A stretch of DNA of 64,000 bases. Source: Chloroflexota bacterium (GTDB taxonomy: Bacteria; Chloroflexota; Anaerolineae; Anaerolineales; Villigracilaceae). The stretch is taken from assembly GCA_016234555.1 (NCBI GenBank), contig JACRBJ010000092.1:45557-109556 (forward strand). The letters run 5' to 3'. Each line of letters begins with the position of its first letter. Within the stretch, counting starts at the first letter, position 1. Shown piece by piece: positions 41,056-50,244 of this stretch. The notes below the pieces were generated by a model. It did not search any database and was not told the origin of the DNA. It saw nothing but the letters and a program-made list of their open reading frames with translations. A program made the translations under genes and the position numbers.

Positions 41056-41127
41056 CGATAGTTTAGCGACACATTTTCTCCTCCCTCTTACTAGGTCCAA
41101 TATTATCCGCGCTAAAAAAGGAGAACC

Positions 41128-41514
41128 ATGTCACGAACCCCTCAATATGAAAAGTTGCTGGCTCAACTCAAAACCGGCGAATTGAAGGAAATCGAGCGCG
41201 GGATTTTCAAGGCGTTTTTTCAGAAGCCCAATGGGTTGACCCGTCAAGAGTTGGTTTACATTGTTTTTGGGGCGCGTGTGGGACGAAATTTGAATAATGA
41301 CACCCGTGATAGAAAGATACGCAAGGGGATTGAGAGCCTGCGAAACAGGGGCGTCATGATCGTATCCACTTCTGGCGGAGCAGGCTATAAACTGAATGCC
41401 GACTCTGAAACCATACAACGCATGTTGCGCGAATTGAAAAGCCGAATTACAAGGCTCCAGGAACGTGTGGATGTGATCGAGCATTACCATCTCCCGCAAA
41501 AGAAGAAGAAATGA
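41128..41514 (+). CDS. Winged-helix-like protein with C-terminal coiled coil
   Basis: A 128-residue basic protein. The middle region, DRKIRKGIESLRNRGVMIVS followed by TSGGAGYKLN, looks like the recognition helix and wing of a winged-helix domain. The C-terminus (MLRELKSRITRLQERVDVIE) is a coiled coil for dimerisation. It is likely a DNA-binding control protein for the element, perhaps acting on the nearby iterons or palindrome. AAGGAG precedes the start, and its stop overlaps the next gene (ATGA). Confidence 0.72.
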   Translation: MSRTPQYEKLLAQLKTGELKEIERGIFKAFFQKPNGLTRQELVYIVFGARVGRNLNNDTRDRKIRKGIESLRNRGVMIVSTSGGAGYKLNADSETIQRMLRELKSRITRLQERVDVIEHYHLPQKKKK

Positions 41515-42779
41515 TCGATATTCTTTCTCGCCTTACTTTGGAATGGATACCCATCAGCCTGACTAGGGATGGCAGGGTGATGGTGGATGTTTTCAAACAC
41601 AGCCTGTCAGCCACCGACGGGCTGCCGCCTTATTCCCAGGCGCGTATTATTGATTTGATATCCAATCGCCTGCTCAAGGTGCGTCCACGTCCTTGTTTGT
41701 GGGTTTCGGTGGATGCGCCTGGCAGTTGGTATTTCAATGAGCTGCAACGTCTTGTGAAGCCCAGAATACCATTGGTCATCCTACCGACTGGAGAAGTGCC
41801 CAAGGATGTTTGGGATTTCAGTCCACATGGATATCCAAGCCTTGCGGAAAACATCGAAAATCCGCGGATGGAACCTCCGTTTACTATAACGAACTTTGGA
41901 TGCAAGCCGAACTTGATTCGCGTGTTGCGCATTTTGGCTCGTCTGAAAGCAGCCCATAGACCAGAGGTTGCGTCGTTGACAGGTCTCAGCCAGAGTCAGG
42001 TTCGCAATCTCCTACAGCAATTGCAGGTGATGGGATTGATTGAGCGGAGACAGATTGGTAAATACGAAGGATGGGCAATCCGAAACAAGGGATTGAGCCT
42101 GTCGCACCGCTCATGGAATATTCCAAAAGGCGTTCACTTTAGAAAATATCGTGGCGAATTCCGATACGCGGGGGAACGTCACCGACGTGTGTCGCGACTG
42201 TGGCGGTCATGGTTGGAAACTGCATATCCGTCCATTGAGATCTGGGAAAGCTGGACGGAAGTGCCGTTGCAATATGGGATTCCCGATGCACTGGCGTGGG
42301 GGTCACATCGTGGGAGTGAGACATTGTTCTGGCTGGAAGTGGATAGCGGGCATAGTTCCAGGAAAACGATGGAAGTGAATTACAAGCGGCGCTTAAAGCT
42401 GGCGTATGACCATGCATCCAGATGGAGAATTCCGATAGTTTTCTGTATGCTGGGACCGCTCTGGGCAGTGGAACACTTCCGCTGGTGTATCCCAGGCATG
42501 AGCCCGCAAGTTGCAATTATCGGACACGACTGGCGCGAATTCGGGAATTTGCCAGAATATGAGTTTGGAAAATGGAGCGAAAATTTCTCGATGAGCCGAT
42601 TTTACGAACCAGCCCGATCTCATAAGGGATTGCCTTTCGATCCAAAGCAATATCCTCCGAAACCAAAGAAGGTTGCAAAAATAAAACCTTCCAAGCCTAA
42701 ATCTGTAAAGCCGAAATTCTCCACTGGCTTCGAAAATGCCGACAGGTGGTATCGGAGGCGGTCTGAAAGGGATGAGTGA
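41511..42779 (+). CDS. Replication-relaxation-like protein with wHTH and possible nuclease core
   Basis: A 422-residue protein. A winged helix (ASLTGLSQSQVRNLLQQLQVMGL) lies near residues 155-185. It is followed by a domain with PDALAW and FWLEVDSGHSS, spaced like the acidic residues of a PD-(D/E)xK nuclease or of replication-relaxation proteins, except that the Lys position reads Asp (E-V-D). A basic tail (KPKKVAKIKPSKPKSVKPK) ends the protein. The neighbours (origin-like array, primase, coupled wHTH protein) suggest a role in initiating replication or transfer. Family placement is tentative. Confidence 0.6.
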   Translation: MIDILSRLTLEWIPISLTRDGRVMVDVFKHSLSATDGLPPYSQARIIDLISNRLLKVRPRPCLWVSVDAPGSWYFNELQRLVKPRIPLVILPTGEVPKDVWDFSPHGYPSLAENIENPRMEPPFTITNFGCKPNLIRVLRILARLKAAHRPEVASLTGLSQSQVRNLLQQLQVMGLIERRQIGKYEGWAIRNKGLSLSHRSWNIPKGVHFRKYRGEFRYAGERHRRVSRLWRSWLETAYPSIEIWESWTEVPLQYGIPDALAWGSHRGSETLFWLEVDSGHSSRKTMEVNYKRRLKLAYDHASRWRIPIVFCMLGPLWAVEHFRWCIPGMSPQVAIIGHDWREFGNLPEYEFGKWSENFSMSRFYEPARSHKGLPFDPKQYPPKPKKVAKIKPSKPKSVKPKFSTGFENADRWYRRRSERDE

Positions 42780-43303
42780 TGCACTAATGAAAGTGGCGGG
42801 ATGGGGGTGCAGTGTTTATTGTCGCACAATTACTTGATCTCAACAGAGTAACATTTCCGTGACAGATTGATCACAGGTTTGCTATGTTTTTCTATTAGTA
42901 ATGATCCCTGAAATATTCGCTACACTAATACTTGCTTGCGAATCTCTCATGCGCCCAGAGAAACTCCTAGCGTTTGTTCATCACGCGGACAAGACCGCTG
43001 ATGCCGGGAGCCTTGGCTTTGAATAGGGCTTAGAGTTTGCATAAAAATATGCTAGGTGTGCCGCAAAAGATAGAATGTATATTGAAAATGCAGGAACTTT
43101 AATATAGGTAAAACCGTAGAACGTAGAACCGAGTAATCCGCACAATATCTAATTTTGTTATATACTTTTGCCATTCATGTTTTCATGGAATAATCAACAG
43201 CAAATCCAGAACTACATGAATTGTTGAACATAATCGATCAGGGTTATTATGTCTTTTTAACATATTTTCGACCTTTTTCAGTTGCGATAAAAAATGAGGT
43301 TTA
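42780..43303. other. Gene-free spacer upstream of the NB-ARC gene
   Basis: About 520 bases without a convincing gene. Composition changes here from GC-rich to AT-rich, marking the boundary of the imported defence gene. A 25-codon frame at 42950-43027 is the longest ATG frame I noticed and has no ribosome site. No terminator or repeat is clear. Confidence 0.4.
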
Positions 43304-45634
43304 ATGAAGACGAAACTATCCAAAGACCCATCAAGTGTTGTTGCGGTGGAATCTGTCATAGCAATTGGTCTAGTGGCAATTGGATTTGCGGCAGGCCAAG
43401 GATTTTGGGTTACTCTAGCTACTACCACAGCAGGCATTGGCGTTAACTGGGCTTCTAATATTTTTGAGAAAAAACTTCAAGATTGGATGGCATCATGGAT
43501 TGATAAAGACGGAATATTGAATTCTGATATTTCATGGGCATTAGAAAGATCTTTGCTCTCTGCCATAGATTCTATCGAAGCTGAATGGAAAACCACCTAT
43601 CAATACCATACTTTACAACACAAAGACCCAGAAAATGCAAAACTGTCATTAATACCATTAATCATATTTCGAGAGAATATATCAAAAATATTTACCCCAT
43701 TCACTAATTACGTGCAATTTATTAGTAGGCAAAATTTCACAGAATATTTAAATTCCTCACAAAATGAGTTCCAAAGCAAATGGAATACTGCAATAAGGAA
43801 TTATTTTTGGGGACATGATGAAGAGTTAAAAAATTTGTTTACAAGTAAATTTGAATCTCATTGGTATCACTCCTTTGTGAAAATACTGATTTCAGGTGGG
43901 GAAAAGGAATCAAAGGTTAGACGCTCGATGCAATATTTGTGGCAAGCAAGCATAACCGAATCGATGAATGTTATTCAAGAAGGAATTTTTACGGTGGACA
44001 GCAAGGTAAGCTCATTACAGGATTGGGCAATAAAGTTTGAAGAAAACATTTTGCAAGAGATGCAACGAGATAAGCCACGAGGTTCAGAAATATTTTTGCC
44101 ACACGATCCACCTAAGGCACCCAGATTAAACCACACTTTCTTCGGGCACTTACCTTTGCGGCATAAATTATTAGATCGCCTCGAATCTCAAAATGAGCAA
44201 TCAAGTCATTTTGCCCTTTGGGGTCTTCCTGGTTCCGGCAAAACAACTCTCGCACTGTGGCTAGCTAATGAAGAAAAAATAAAAAGGAAATTTACAGATG
44301 GCATTTTATGGGCATCATTTGGAAAAAAACCTTCCATTATGGAAATTACATACAAGTGGTTATTATCATTAGGTGTTGATCATAAAGCCCTAATAGACGA
44401 TACGGAAGATACAAGAATTAGCAAGCTGAAGAATTTACTTCAAACTAGAAAATGTTTAGTTATTTTCGATGATATATGGAGTACTGATTACGTTCAAAAA
44501 ATTGTCTCCGCGATAGGTGAAAATTGCTTTTTTGTATTGACTGCTAGAAGTTATGATGTGCTATCCGAGATAGTAAATCCAGATAATATTTTCAAAGTCG
44601 TTCCTTTGCAGGACGAATCAGCGATTGAGCTTCTCATTGATATTATCGGAAAAAATTCATATGCAAACTATATTCAACAAGATTTCGAAGCCAAGTCGTC
44701 AAAACTACTTAAGATTATTCACTATTTTGGCAACTTGCCATTAGCGATTCGACTGATAGGGCCATCACTACGTCAACGAATACGAGCAGGTTTGGCGCTT
44801 GATGAATTTATTGCCCGAATGCCAAAAAAGTTTCAAGAAATTTATCGATCAACCCAAAGTGCTGTTGAACAAAATAATGATATTTTAAAATTGAATGTAT
44901 CTATTGACTTGAGCTTCGAGTTTTTGCCAGATGATGAAACTCGCCAGGCTCTGTTGAAGATGATACCTTTTGGATCACAACCAATATACTTTGACTGGGA
45001 CGCCCTACAGAGTATCTGGTCGGATACCTCTGAAAAGATGGAAAAGTGGTTAATAGTTCTTACAGATACTTGCTTGATTAATACAGTGACCGTACCAAAA
45101 GATGAATCGACATTAACTTCGAAGGGATTAAGAACACTTGAAACAACGCAACTGGAAACTCGCTATTCTATTCACCCAACGATTTATCTTTTTATCCAAC
45201 AGAAGGTTACTCGTTCTGGAATAAACACAAAAGATTTTTATCGTTCTTACGCACAACATTATTTAGATGTTTATAAGAGGTACTCCCTTCAATATCAAGA
45301 AAGTAATTCAGGCCAATTGATAGACTTATGCACCCTAATGTTTGCAGAACATGGTGATTGGCCTCATATAAAAGTAGCTTATAAATGGTCTCTTGAGAAT
45401 TGGCAATCAGACAACAGAACAGCGATATTATGTCTTGAGTATGCTAAATTAGTGGGTGATAGGACGCTTGGTTGTTTATTTTGTTGGAATGGAGATCCAC
45501 GCTCCTTTATTCATTCCTGGATATCTTTTGTAGAATCTTCAATTCCTATTGCAGCGAAATTGGAAGATAATGAGACGAAGGCATTACTTGAGAGTAAGCT
45601 AAAAAAACTTATTGCCATAACCAAGAAACGATAA
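43304..45634 (+). CDS. NB-ARC STAND ATPase with N-terminal membrane helices, putative defence protein
   Basis: A 776-residue protein resembling plant and bacterial NLR-type immune ATPases. The N-terminus has a hydrophobic segment (about residues 14-45) and then a roughly 215-residue helical region that could be the effector. The NB-ARC core follows: Walker A GLPGSGKTT at 307-315, Walker B LVIFDDIW at 385-392, the FFVLTAR sensor and the GNLPLAIRL (GLPL) motif. The C-terminal third is helical and is probably the sensor. The gene is strikingly AT-rich compared with its neighbours, a sign of transfer. It converges on hsdR within a defence island. A membrane-disrupting effector is plausible but unproven. 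Confidence 0.82.
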   Translation: MKTKLSKDPSSVVAVESVIAIGLVAIGFAAGQGFWVTLATTTAGIGVNWASNIFEKKLQDWMASWIDKDGILNSDISWALERSLLSAIDSIEAEWKTTYQYHTLQHKDPENAKLSLIPLIIFRENISKIFTPFTNYVQFISRQNFTEYLNSSQNEFQSKWNTAIRNYFWGHDEELKNLFTSKFESHWYHSFVKILISGGEKESKVRRSMQYLWQASITESMNVIQEGIFTVDSKVSSLQDWAIKFEENILQEMQRDKPRGSEIFLPHDPPKAPRLNHTFFGHLPLRHKLLDRLESQNEQSSHFALWGLPGSGKTTLALWLANEEKIKRKFTDGILWASFGKKPSIMEITYKWLLSLGVDHKALIDDTEDTRISKLKNLLQTRKCLVIFDDIWSTDYVQKIVSAIGENCFFVLTARSYDVLSEIVNPDNIFKVVPLQDESAIELLIDIIGKNSYANYIQQDFEAKSSKLLKIIHYFGNLPLAIRLIGPSLRQRIRAGLALDEFIARMPKKFQEIYRSTQSAVEQNNDILKLNVSIDLSFEFLPDDETRQALLKMIPFGSQPIYFDWDALQSIWSDTSEKMEKWLIVLTDTCLINTVTVPKDESTLTSKGLRTLETTQLETRYSIHPTIYLFIQQKVTRSGINTKDFYRSYAQHYLDVYKRYSLQYQESNSGQLIDLCTLMFAEHGDWPHIKVAYKWSLENWQSDNRTAILCLEYAKLVGDRTLGCLFCWNGDPRSFIHSWISFVESSIPIAAKLEDNETKALLESKLKKLIAITKKR

Positions 45635-45649
45635 ACAATATTGTAGTTC

Positions 45650-45705
45650 CCAAAGTCTTTGCAACTAAGCTGATTTGCCAATAGATTAGCTTGCAAAGAC
45701 TTTGG
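45650..45705. terminator. Long inverted repeat between convergent defence genes
   Basis: CCAAAGTCTTTGCAA (45650-45664) and TTGCAAAGACTTTGG (45691-45705) are perfect 15-base arms around a 26-base loop that itself contains CTAA/TTAG. It probably ends transcription from both sides, though no T-tract is present. Confidence 0.6.
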
Positions 45706-45781
45706 CACTCCCATAACAGAGACAATAAAAACAGGACAAGTCGAGAAGCCGCCCTTTGATAACTTTTTATTTTCTGCCATA

Positions 45782-48700
45782 TCACCCCGTCGTTGACCCG
45801 TAGTACGGCGATGGGACGGTGGGATATGCCCTCAAAATGTGCGTAAACACGGCTTCGGTTTTGGTTTGGACTTCGGTTTCGGTGTAGCGCTCTGGCAGAC
45901 CTGTGGCGTCGGCGTAGAGGAAGTCTTTGATGGCAACCAGAACAGCATCTCGTGTGGTTTCTTTTTCACTCCATTGGGGGATGCGGAGTTTTTCGGCTTT
46001 GAGGGCGGCGAGGAGGTCAACGGCGACAGCTTTGATGCGTTTGATCTCGGCGGCGGTGAGGTCGGGTTTGTTGAGCAGGTCGAAGATGGCGAGGGTTTCT
46101 TCGTCCAAGCCTTCGCGGGCGGCGCGGGTTTCTTCCTGGCTCATGGATTGGGAGTATTTCAGCAGGTCTTCAAAGGTCTGCTCGATGGTGAGGCGGTCTT
46201 TTTCGCGATTGTATTCGGCGATGATCTCGTCGTAGTGACGCTGGAAGTCGGTGCGCAGGGGATTTTGTTCGAGCAGGCGTTGAAGGCGTTGTTCGATGGC
46301 TTGTTTGAGATTCTGCACGGTGGTGTGTTTGGCAGATGAACGCTCGAACTCTTTGCGCAGGCGCTCGAAGTCGATCTGGCTGATGTCGTAGGGTGGGCGG
46401 TCTTCGGCGGTTTGCGGTGGACGGGTGGTGATGACTTCGTCCACAACCTGGTGCAATTGTTGCAAGATGTCGCTGATGTCGGCTTCTTCGCGGTCTTTTT
46501 GCAGGGACTTGTAGACGATATCCAGCGCGTCGCGGGAGTTGCGATAGGCATTGACACCCTTGATGTTGACGCAGGCGATAAACTTGTTGAAGACTGTGCG
46601 GCACATCACTTCAAAGCGTTTGCGGGTGCGGTCGTTTTCGTTGGCGGCTTCTTTTGCCTGGCGGATGGCGGCGATGCGCGGGAAACCTGTCAGCGTGGAA
46701 ATGGCTTCGAGTGACGCTCCCCGCTCCGAGAGGAAGTCTGAGGCGAGGGTCACGGCTTCGGCGAGGGAGTTGAGCAATTCAGTTTCGGGTAGAGTCGGGT
46801 CGGCGTCTTCATCGTCGCCTTCGCGCCCTTGATCGCCTTTGCCCGTGAAGGTGGAAAGCGCCTTGCGTAAATTCTTGAGGACGCCGCAGTAATCCACGAT
46901 CAGCCCGTTGGTCTTGCCTTCGTTGATGCGGTTGGCGCGGGCGATGGCTTGCATGAGGGTGTGGGCTTTGAGCGGCTTGTCGAGGTAGAGGGTGGCAAGG
47001 CTGGGCACGTCGAAACCTGTCAGCCACATGGCGCAGACGATGGCAATGCGGAAGGGATGCTCATCCTTTTTGAAGGCAGACTCAAGGTCGATGCGGGAAC
47101 CGTCGGGGAGTTCAAAGCCGTCTTTGATCAGTTTGCGGTGCGGGGTGATATCCAACTGCCATTTGCGGAAGGCGGCGACTTCGCCCTGTTCTTCGCTGAT
47201 GACGACCGCCATGCGCGTTGCTTTCATCCATTCGATCTGGCGCAGACGATAAATTTCTTCCTGCTCGTCTTTGGTGTGGCGCAGGCTGCGCTCGAGGGCG
47301 GCGATGCGTTTCTGCCATTGATCGGCGATGCGATTGTAGAGCCGCACGGTGGTGATCTTGTCCACGCAGACCAGCATGGCTTTGCCGCTTTCCCAGGCGT
47401 TCGAATAGTGTTCGACAAAATCACTGGCGACCTGGTCGAGGCGTTTTTGGGCGGTGAGGATGTGATAGTCGCCGCGCAGGGCGCGTTCGAGGCGCTGCTC
47501 GAGGTTGATGTCTTCGAGTTCAATCTCGTCCAGTTTTTGGGCGATGCGTTCGTTGAGGTCGTTGGTGGCGATGCCGAGTTTGTCGCCGCGCGCGTCGTAG
47601 TAGAGCGGGACGGTGGCTTTGTCTTCGACGGCGCGTTGGAAGTCGTAGGTGGAGACGTAATCGCCGAATATCTTTTTGGTGATCTCGTCGTCTTTGAAGA
47701 GCGGCGTGCCCGTGAAGCCCATGTATCCCGCCTGGGGCAGGGCGTCGCGCATGTTTAGTGAGAGCAGCCCATACTGAGTCCGATGCGCTTCGTCGGTGAT
47801 GACGATGATGTCGTCGCGCTGGGAATATTCCCCGCCTGGTTCGATCTTCTGGTTGAATTTTTGGATCAAACTAAAGACGTAGGATTTGTGCTGGGCGAGC
47901 AACCCAGCCAAATGTTTGGCACTTGAGGCGCGGCACGGGTCTTTGTCGTTATCCGCCAAGCCGCATCCAGCAAAGGTTTTGTAGATTTGCGTGTCGAGGT
48001 CTTCGCGGTCGGTGCAGATGAGGAAGGTGAAGTTGCCGCCCAGTTTGCGGTGGACTTTGCGGGTGAAGAAAACCATCGAGTAGGATTTGCCGCTGCCTTG
48101 GGTGTGCCAGAAGACGCCGAGTTTTCCTTCGCGCGTTTTCCTTTGCGAAACGGAATCAATGGCGCGGTTGACGCCGAGGAATTGATGGTTGCGGGCGAGG
48201 ACTTTTTTCGCCGCGCCGCTGGACTCGTCGAAGATGATGAAGTTCTCGAAGATATCCATGAAGTTGGTTTTGCTGCACACGCCTTTGAGCAGGGTTTCCA
48301 TATCCACCACGCCAGGGTCGGATTCGTCGAGGCGTTTCCATTCGTGGAAGTGTTCGTACTTGCTGGTGAGCGAGCCGAGTTTGGCTTCTTCGCCGTTGGC
48401 GAGCACCACGATGGCGTTGTGATGGAAGAGGTGCGGGACGGTGTCTTTGTAGTCGCTGAAGTTGCCGTCGTAGGCGGCGCGGATGTCGCGGTGGATGTTC
48501 TTGAGTTCGATGAAGAGCAGGGGCAGCCCGTTGACGAAGCCAATGATATCTGCCCGCCGACGGTAGAGCGCGCCTTTGACCCACAACTCGCGCACGCACA
48601 GGAAGTGATTCTCTTCAGCATGGTCGAAATCAAAAACGCGCAGGCGTTCCTTTTTCAGGTCGCCTTGCGCGTTGCGGTAGGTGACTTGCACGCCGTCTTT

Positions 48701-48991
48701 GAGCAGGGAGTATTTTTCACGGTTGGTCGCCAGCATGGTTTGTGAGGCGCTGATCTCGGTGGTCTGGCGGATGGCGTCTTGATAGGCGGCTTCGGGCAGG
48801 TTGGGGTTGAACTTTTCGAGCGCGGCGCGCAGGTAGCGGATGAGGACGACTTCCTGCTGGGTTTCGCGCCCGAGCGTGCCGTCTTTGCCGAAGGTCTCTT
48901 CGTTGTAGGCGTAGACCGAGTCCCAGCTGAGTTGGGTGTGCAGATATTCGGCGGTGGTTTGTTGGACGAGGGTGTCTTCGGTATAGGTCAT
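45782..48991 (-). CDS. hsdR: Type I restriction enzyme, R subunit
   Basis: A 1069-residue motor-endonuclease that, with HsdM and HsdS, translocates and cleaves unmethylated DNA. The N-terminal PD-(D/E)xK nuclease is seen in RADIIGFVNGLPLLFIELKN. The helicase core shows TQGSGKSYSMVFFTRK (Walker A), VITDEAHRTQYG (DEAH box), GFTGTPL and later MWLTGFDVPSLATLYLDKP with QAIARANR (motifs V and VI). The length is normal. It is the last gene of the operon, 35 bases after hsdS. Confidence 0.95.
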   Translation of the reverse strand: MTYTEDTLVQQTTAEYLHTQLSWDSVYAYNEETFGKDGTLGRETQQEVVLIRYLRAALEKFNPNLPEAAYQDAIRQTTEISASQTMLATNREKYSLLKDGVQVTYRNAQGDLKKERLRVFDFDHAEENHFLCVRELWVKGALYRRRADIIGFVNGLPLLFIELKNIHRDIRAAYDGNFSDYKDTVPHLFHHNAIVVLANGEEAKLGSLTSKYEHFHEWKRLDESDPGVVDMETLLKGVCSKTNFMDIFENFIIFDESSGAAKKVLARNHQFLGVNRAIDSVSQRKTREGKLGVFWHTQGSGKSYSMVFFTRKVHRKLGGNFTFLICTDREDLDTQIYKTFAGCGLADNDKDPCRASSAKHLAGLLAQHKSYVFSLIQKFNQKIEPGGEYSQRDDIIVITDEAHRTQYGLLSLNMRDALPQAGYMGFTGTPLFKDDEITKKIFGDYVSTYDFQRAVEDKATVPLYYDARGDKLGIATNDLNERIAQKLDEIELEDINLEQRLERALRGDYHILTAQKRLDQVASDFVEHYSNAWESGKAMLVCVDKITTVRLYNRIADQWQKRIAALERSLRHTKDEQEEIYRLRQIEWMKATRMAVVISEEQGEVAAFRKWQLDITPHRKLIKDGFELPDGSRIDLESAFKKDEHPFRIAIVCAMWLTGFDVPSLATLYLDKPLKAHTLMQAIARANRINEGKTNGLIVDYCGVLKNLRKALSTFTGKGDQGREGDDEDADPTLPETELLNSLAEAVTLASDFLSERGASLEAISTLTGFPRIAAIRQAKEAANENDRTRKRFEVMCRTVFNKFIACVNIKGVNAYRNSRDALDIVYKSLQKDREEADISDILQQLHQVVDEVITTRPPQTAEDRPPYDISQIDFERLRKEFERSSAKHTTVQNLKQAIEQRLQRLLEQNPLRTDFQRHYDEIIAEYNREKDRLTIEQTFEDLLKYSQSMSQEETRAAREGLDEETLAIFDLLNKPDLTAAEIKRIKAVAVDLLAALKAEKLRIPQWSEKETTRDAVLVAIKDFLYADATGLPERYTETEVQTKTEAVFTHILRAYPTVPSPYYGSTTG

Positions 48992-49026
48992 GGGGAAGGA
49001 TGAATGATGAATTATGAAGGATGAAT
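48992..49026. repeat. GGATGAAT-type repeat between hsdS and hsdR
   Basis: GAAGGATGAATGATGAATTATGAAGGATGAATTTAG-like sequence contains three GATGAAT units spaced 7-14 bases apart, the same class of degenerate intergenic heptads seen elsewhere in the window. Confidence 0.55.
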
Positions 49027-50244
49027 TTAGACGGGGATTTCGCCGTTCATTAGGCGCGGTAGGAGCAGATCGCGGGCTTTTTGTAATTGTTTTACTTGAC
49101 GACGCAGCGTAGTTTTCATCTGATTGATTTTGCTTGCCGAATTGCCAAATTCATTCTGTAAACTCAAAGGCGGAACCAGTATTGGGAGCGCTCCCAGGTT
49201 TTTTCGGGAAACTCTTGGGCGAGTTGCTCCAGTTGCTCTTGCAGCACAAAGTGCAAGGTGAACAGGTGAATTGATATGGTAAAGATAATAGAAAGGGTTG
49301 ACTTTGTTTTGGTCAGGACGAGCAATCGTAACATCAACAGCCGTAATCATTTTCCACGGTTGCTCCGTGACATACCATCCCCTTCCAATTGGGTCTGGCA
49401 TACGGGCAAGCAGAATATCACCAGGTTTCACTTCATTGCAATTCAAGCGCCGAAATGTCTGTTCGGTGACATACCTAAAGTTTCCTGTCTCAACGAAATC
49501 ATCATCTCCGATGTTCGATATTTGCAATAGACGGTAATCTTCGCCGCCTTGATCTTTACTTTCAATCCAATCGCCATCATCAAAACTACTGCAAACATCA
49601 GCAACTGTAGAAACTTCCCACCCTTGCGGCACGCCGTCTTTGACTTTGACGTGTTCATGCCCAGGGAAGCGCAGGGAGACGAACCACTCTTTGTACAACA
49701 GTCGCGCCGACTGCTCCAGAAGGTCAATGCGGCGGCGGTTGTTTTCGATCAGGTCGTCGTAGGCGGAGAGGATGTCCGCGATACGGCGTTGAATCTCCAG
49801 TGGGGGAATTGAAACTTCAACCTTTGCAAGGTTTTGACCTGGGAGATGTTTTATTGTTGCGCCTGTAAATAGTGGAGTGAATGCTCCTGTTTTTCCTTTC
49901 AGCAAGAAGTCGTAGTATAGAAACCGATAATCCAAGCCTTCATGTGGACGAATTCTATGAATAGCCTTCTGTATCATCATTCCTGGCTTACCATCTTTCC
50001 ATATTGCACATCTGCCAGGTTCGCCCCCTTCACACATCACAATATCTCCGAATTTCAGCCCATAGCGTTCTAACTCGTTCTCTTCAAATCGCATTTCTCG
50101 AAGATTGTCCAAGTCAAACGATCCCCACCGCACATTGATGTTTGCAAGATAGGGAAGAGGTTGCCCTTTATTCTTCTTTTCGTCGAGCATTTTTCCAAGA
50201 CAAAGTTCTGCAACATTGCCTAATGGTTGCTTAGCCCACTTCAT
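49027..50244 (-). CDS. hsdS: Type I restriction enzyme, specificity subunit
   Basis: A 405-residue DNA-recognition subunit with two target-recognition domains separated and followed by conserved helices. The first conserved region reads EIQRRIADILSAYDDLIENNRRRI, and its counterpart at the C-terminus is SLQNEFGNSASKINQMKTTLRRQ ending in LLLPRLMNGEI. Each TRD reads one half of a bipartite target; the sequence read cannot be predicted here. It begins in a four-base overlap with the hsdM stop, so the two are co-translated. Confidence 0.93.
   Translation of the reverse strand: MKWAKQPLGNVAELCLGKMLDEKKNKGQPLPYLANINVRWGSFDLDNLREMRFEENELERYGLKFGDIVMCEGGEPGRCAIWKDGKPGMMIQKAIHRIRPHEGLDYRFLYYDFLLKGKTGAFTPLFTGATIKHLPGQNLAKVEVSIPPLEIQRRIADILSAYDDLIENNRRRIDLLEQSARLLYKEWFVSLRFPGHEHVKVKDGVPQGWEVSTVADVCSSFDDGDWIESKDQGGEDYRLLQISNIGDDDFVETGNFRYVTEQTFRRLNCNEVKPGDILLARMPDPIGRGWYVTEQPWKMITAVDVTIARPDQNKVNPFYYLYHINSPVHLALCAARATGATRPRVSRKNLGALPILVPPLSLQNEFGNSASKINQMKTTLRRQVKQLQKARDLLLPRLMNGEIPV

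Noticed and set aside
42950..43027. A 25-codon frame in the gene-free spacer
   Set aside because: No ribosome site, no homology I recognise and a length easily reached by chance.
46949..48745. Two plus-strand open frames of 250-270 codons rich in Val, Phe and Gly
   Set aside because: Both mirror hsdR codons on the opposite strand; no start signals and no protein-like motifs.
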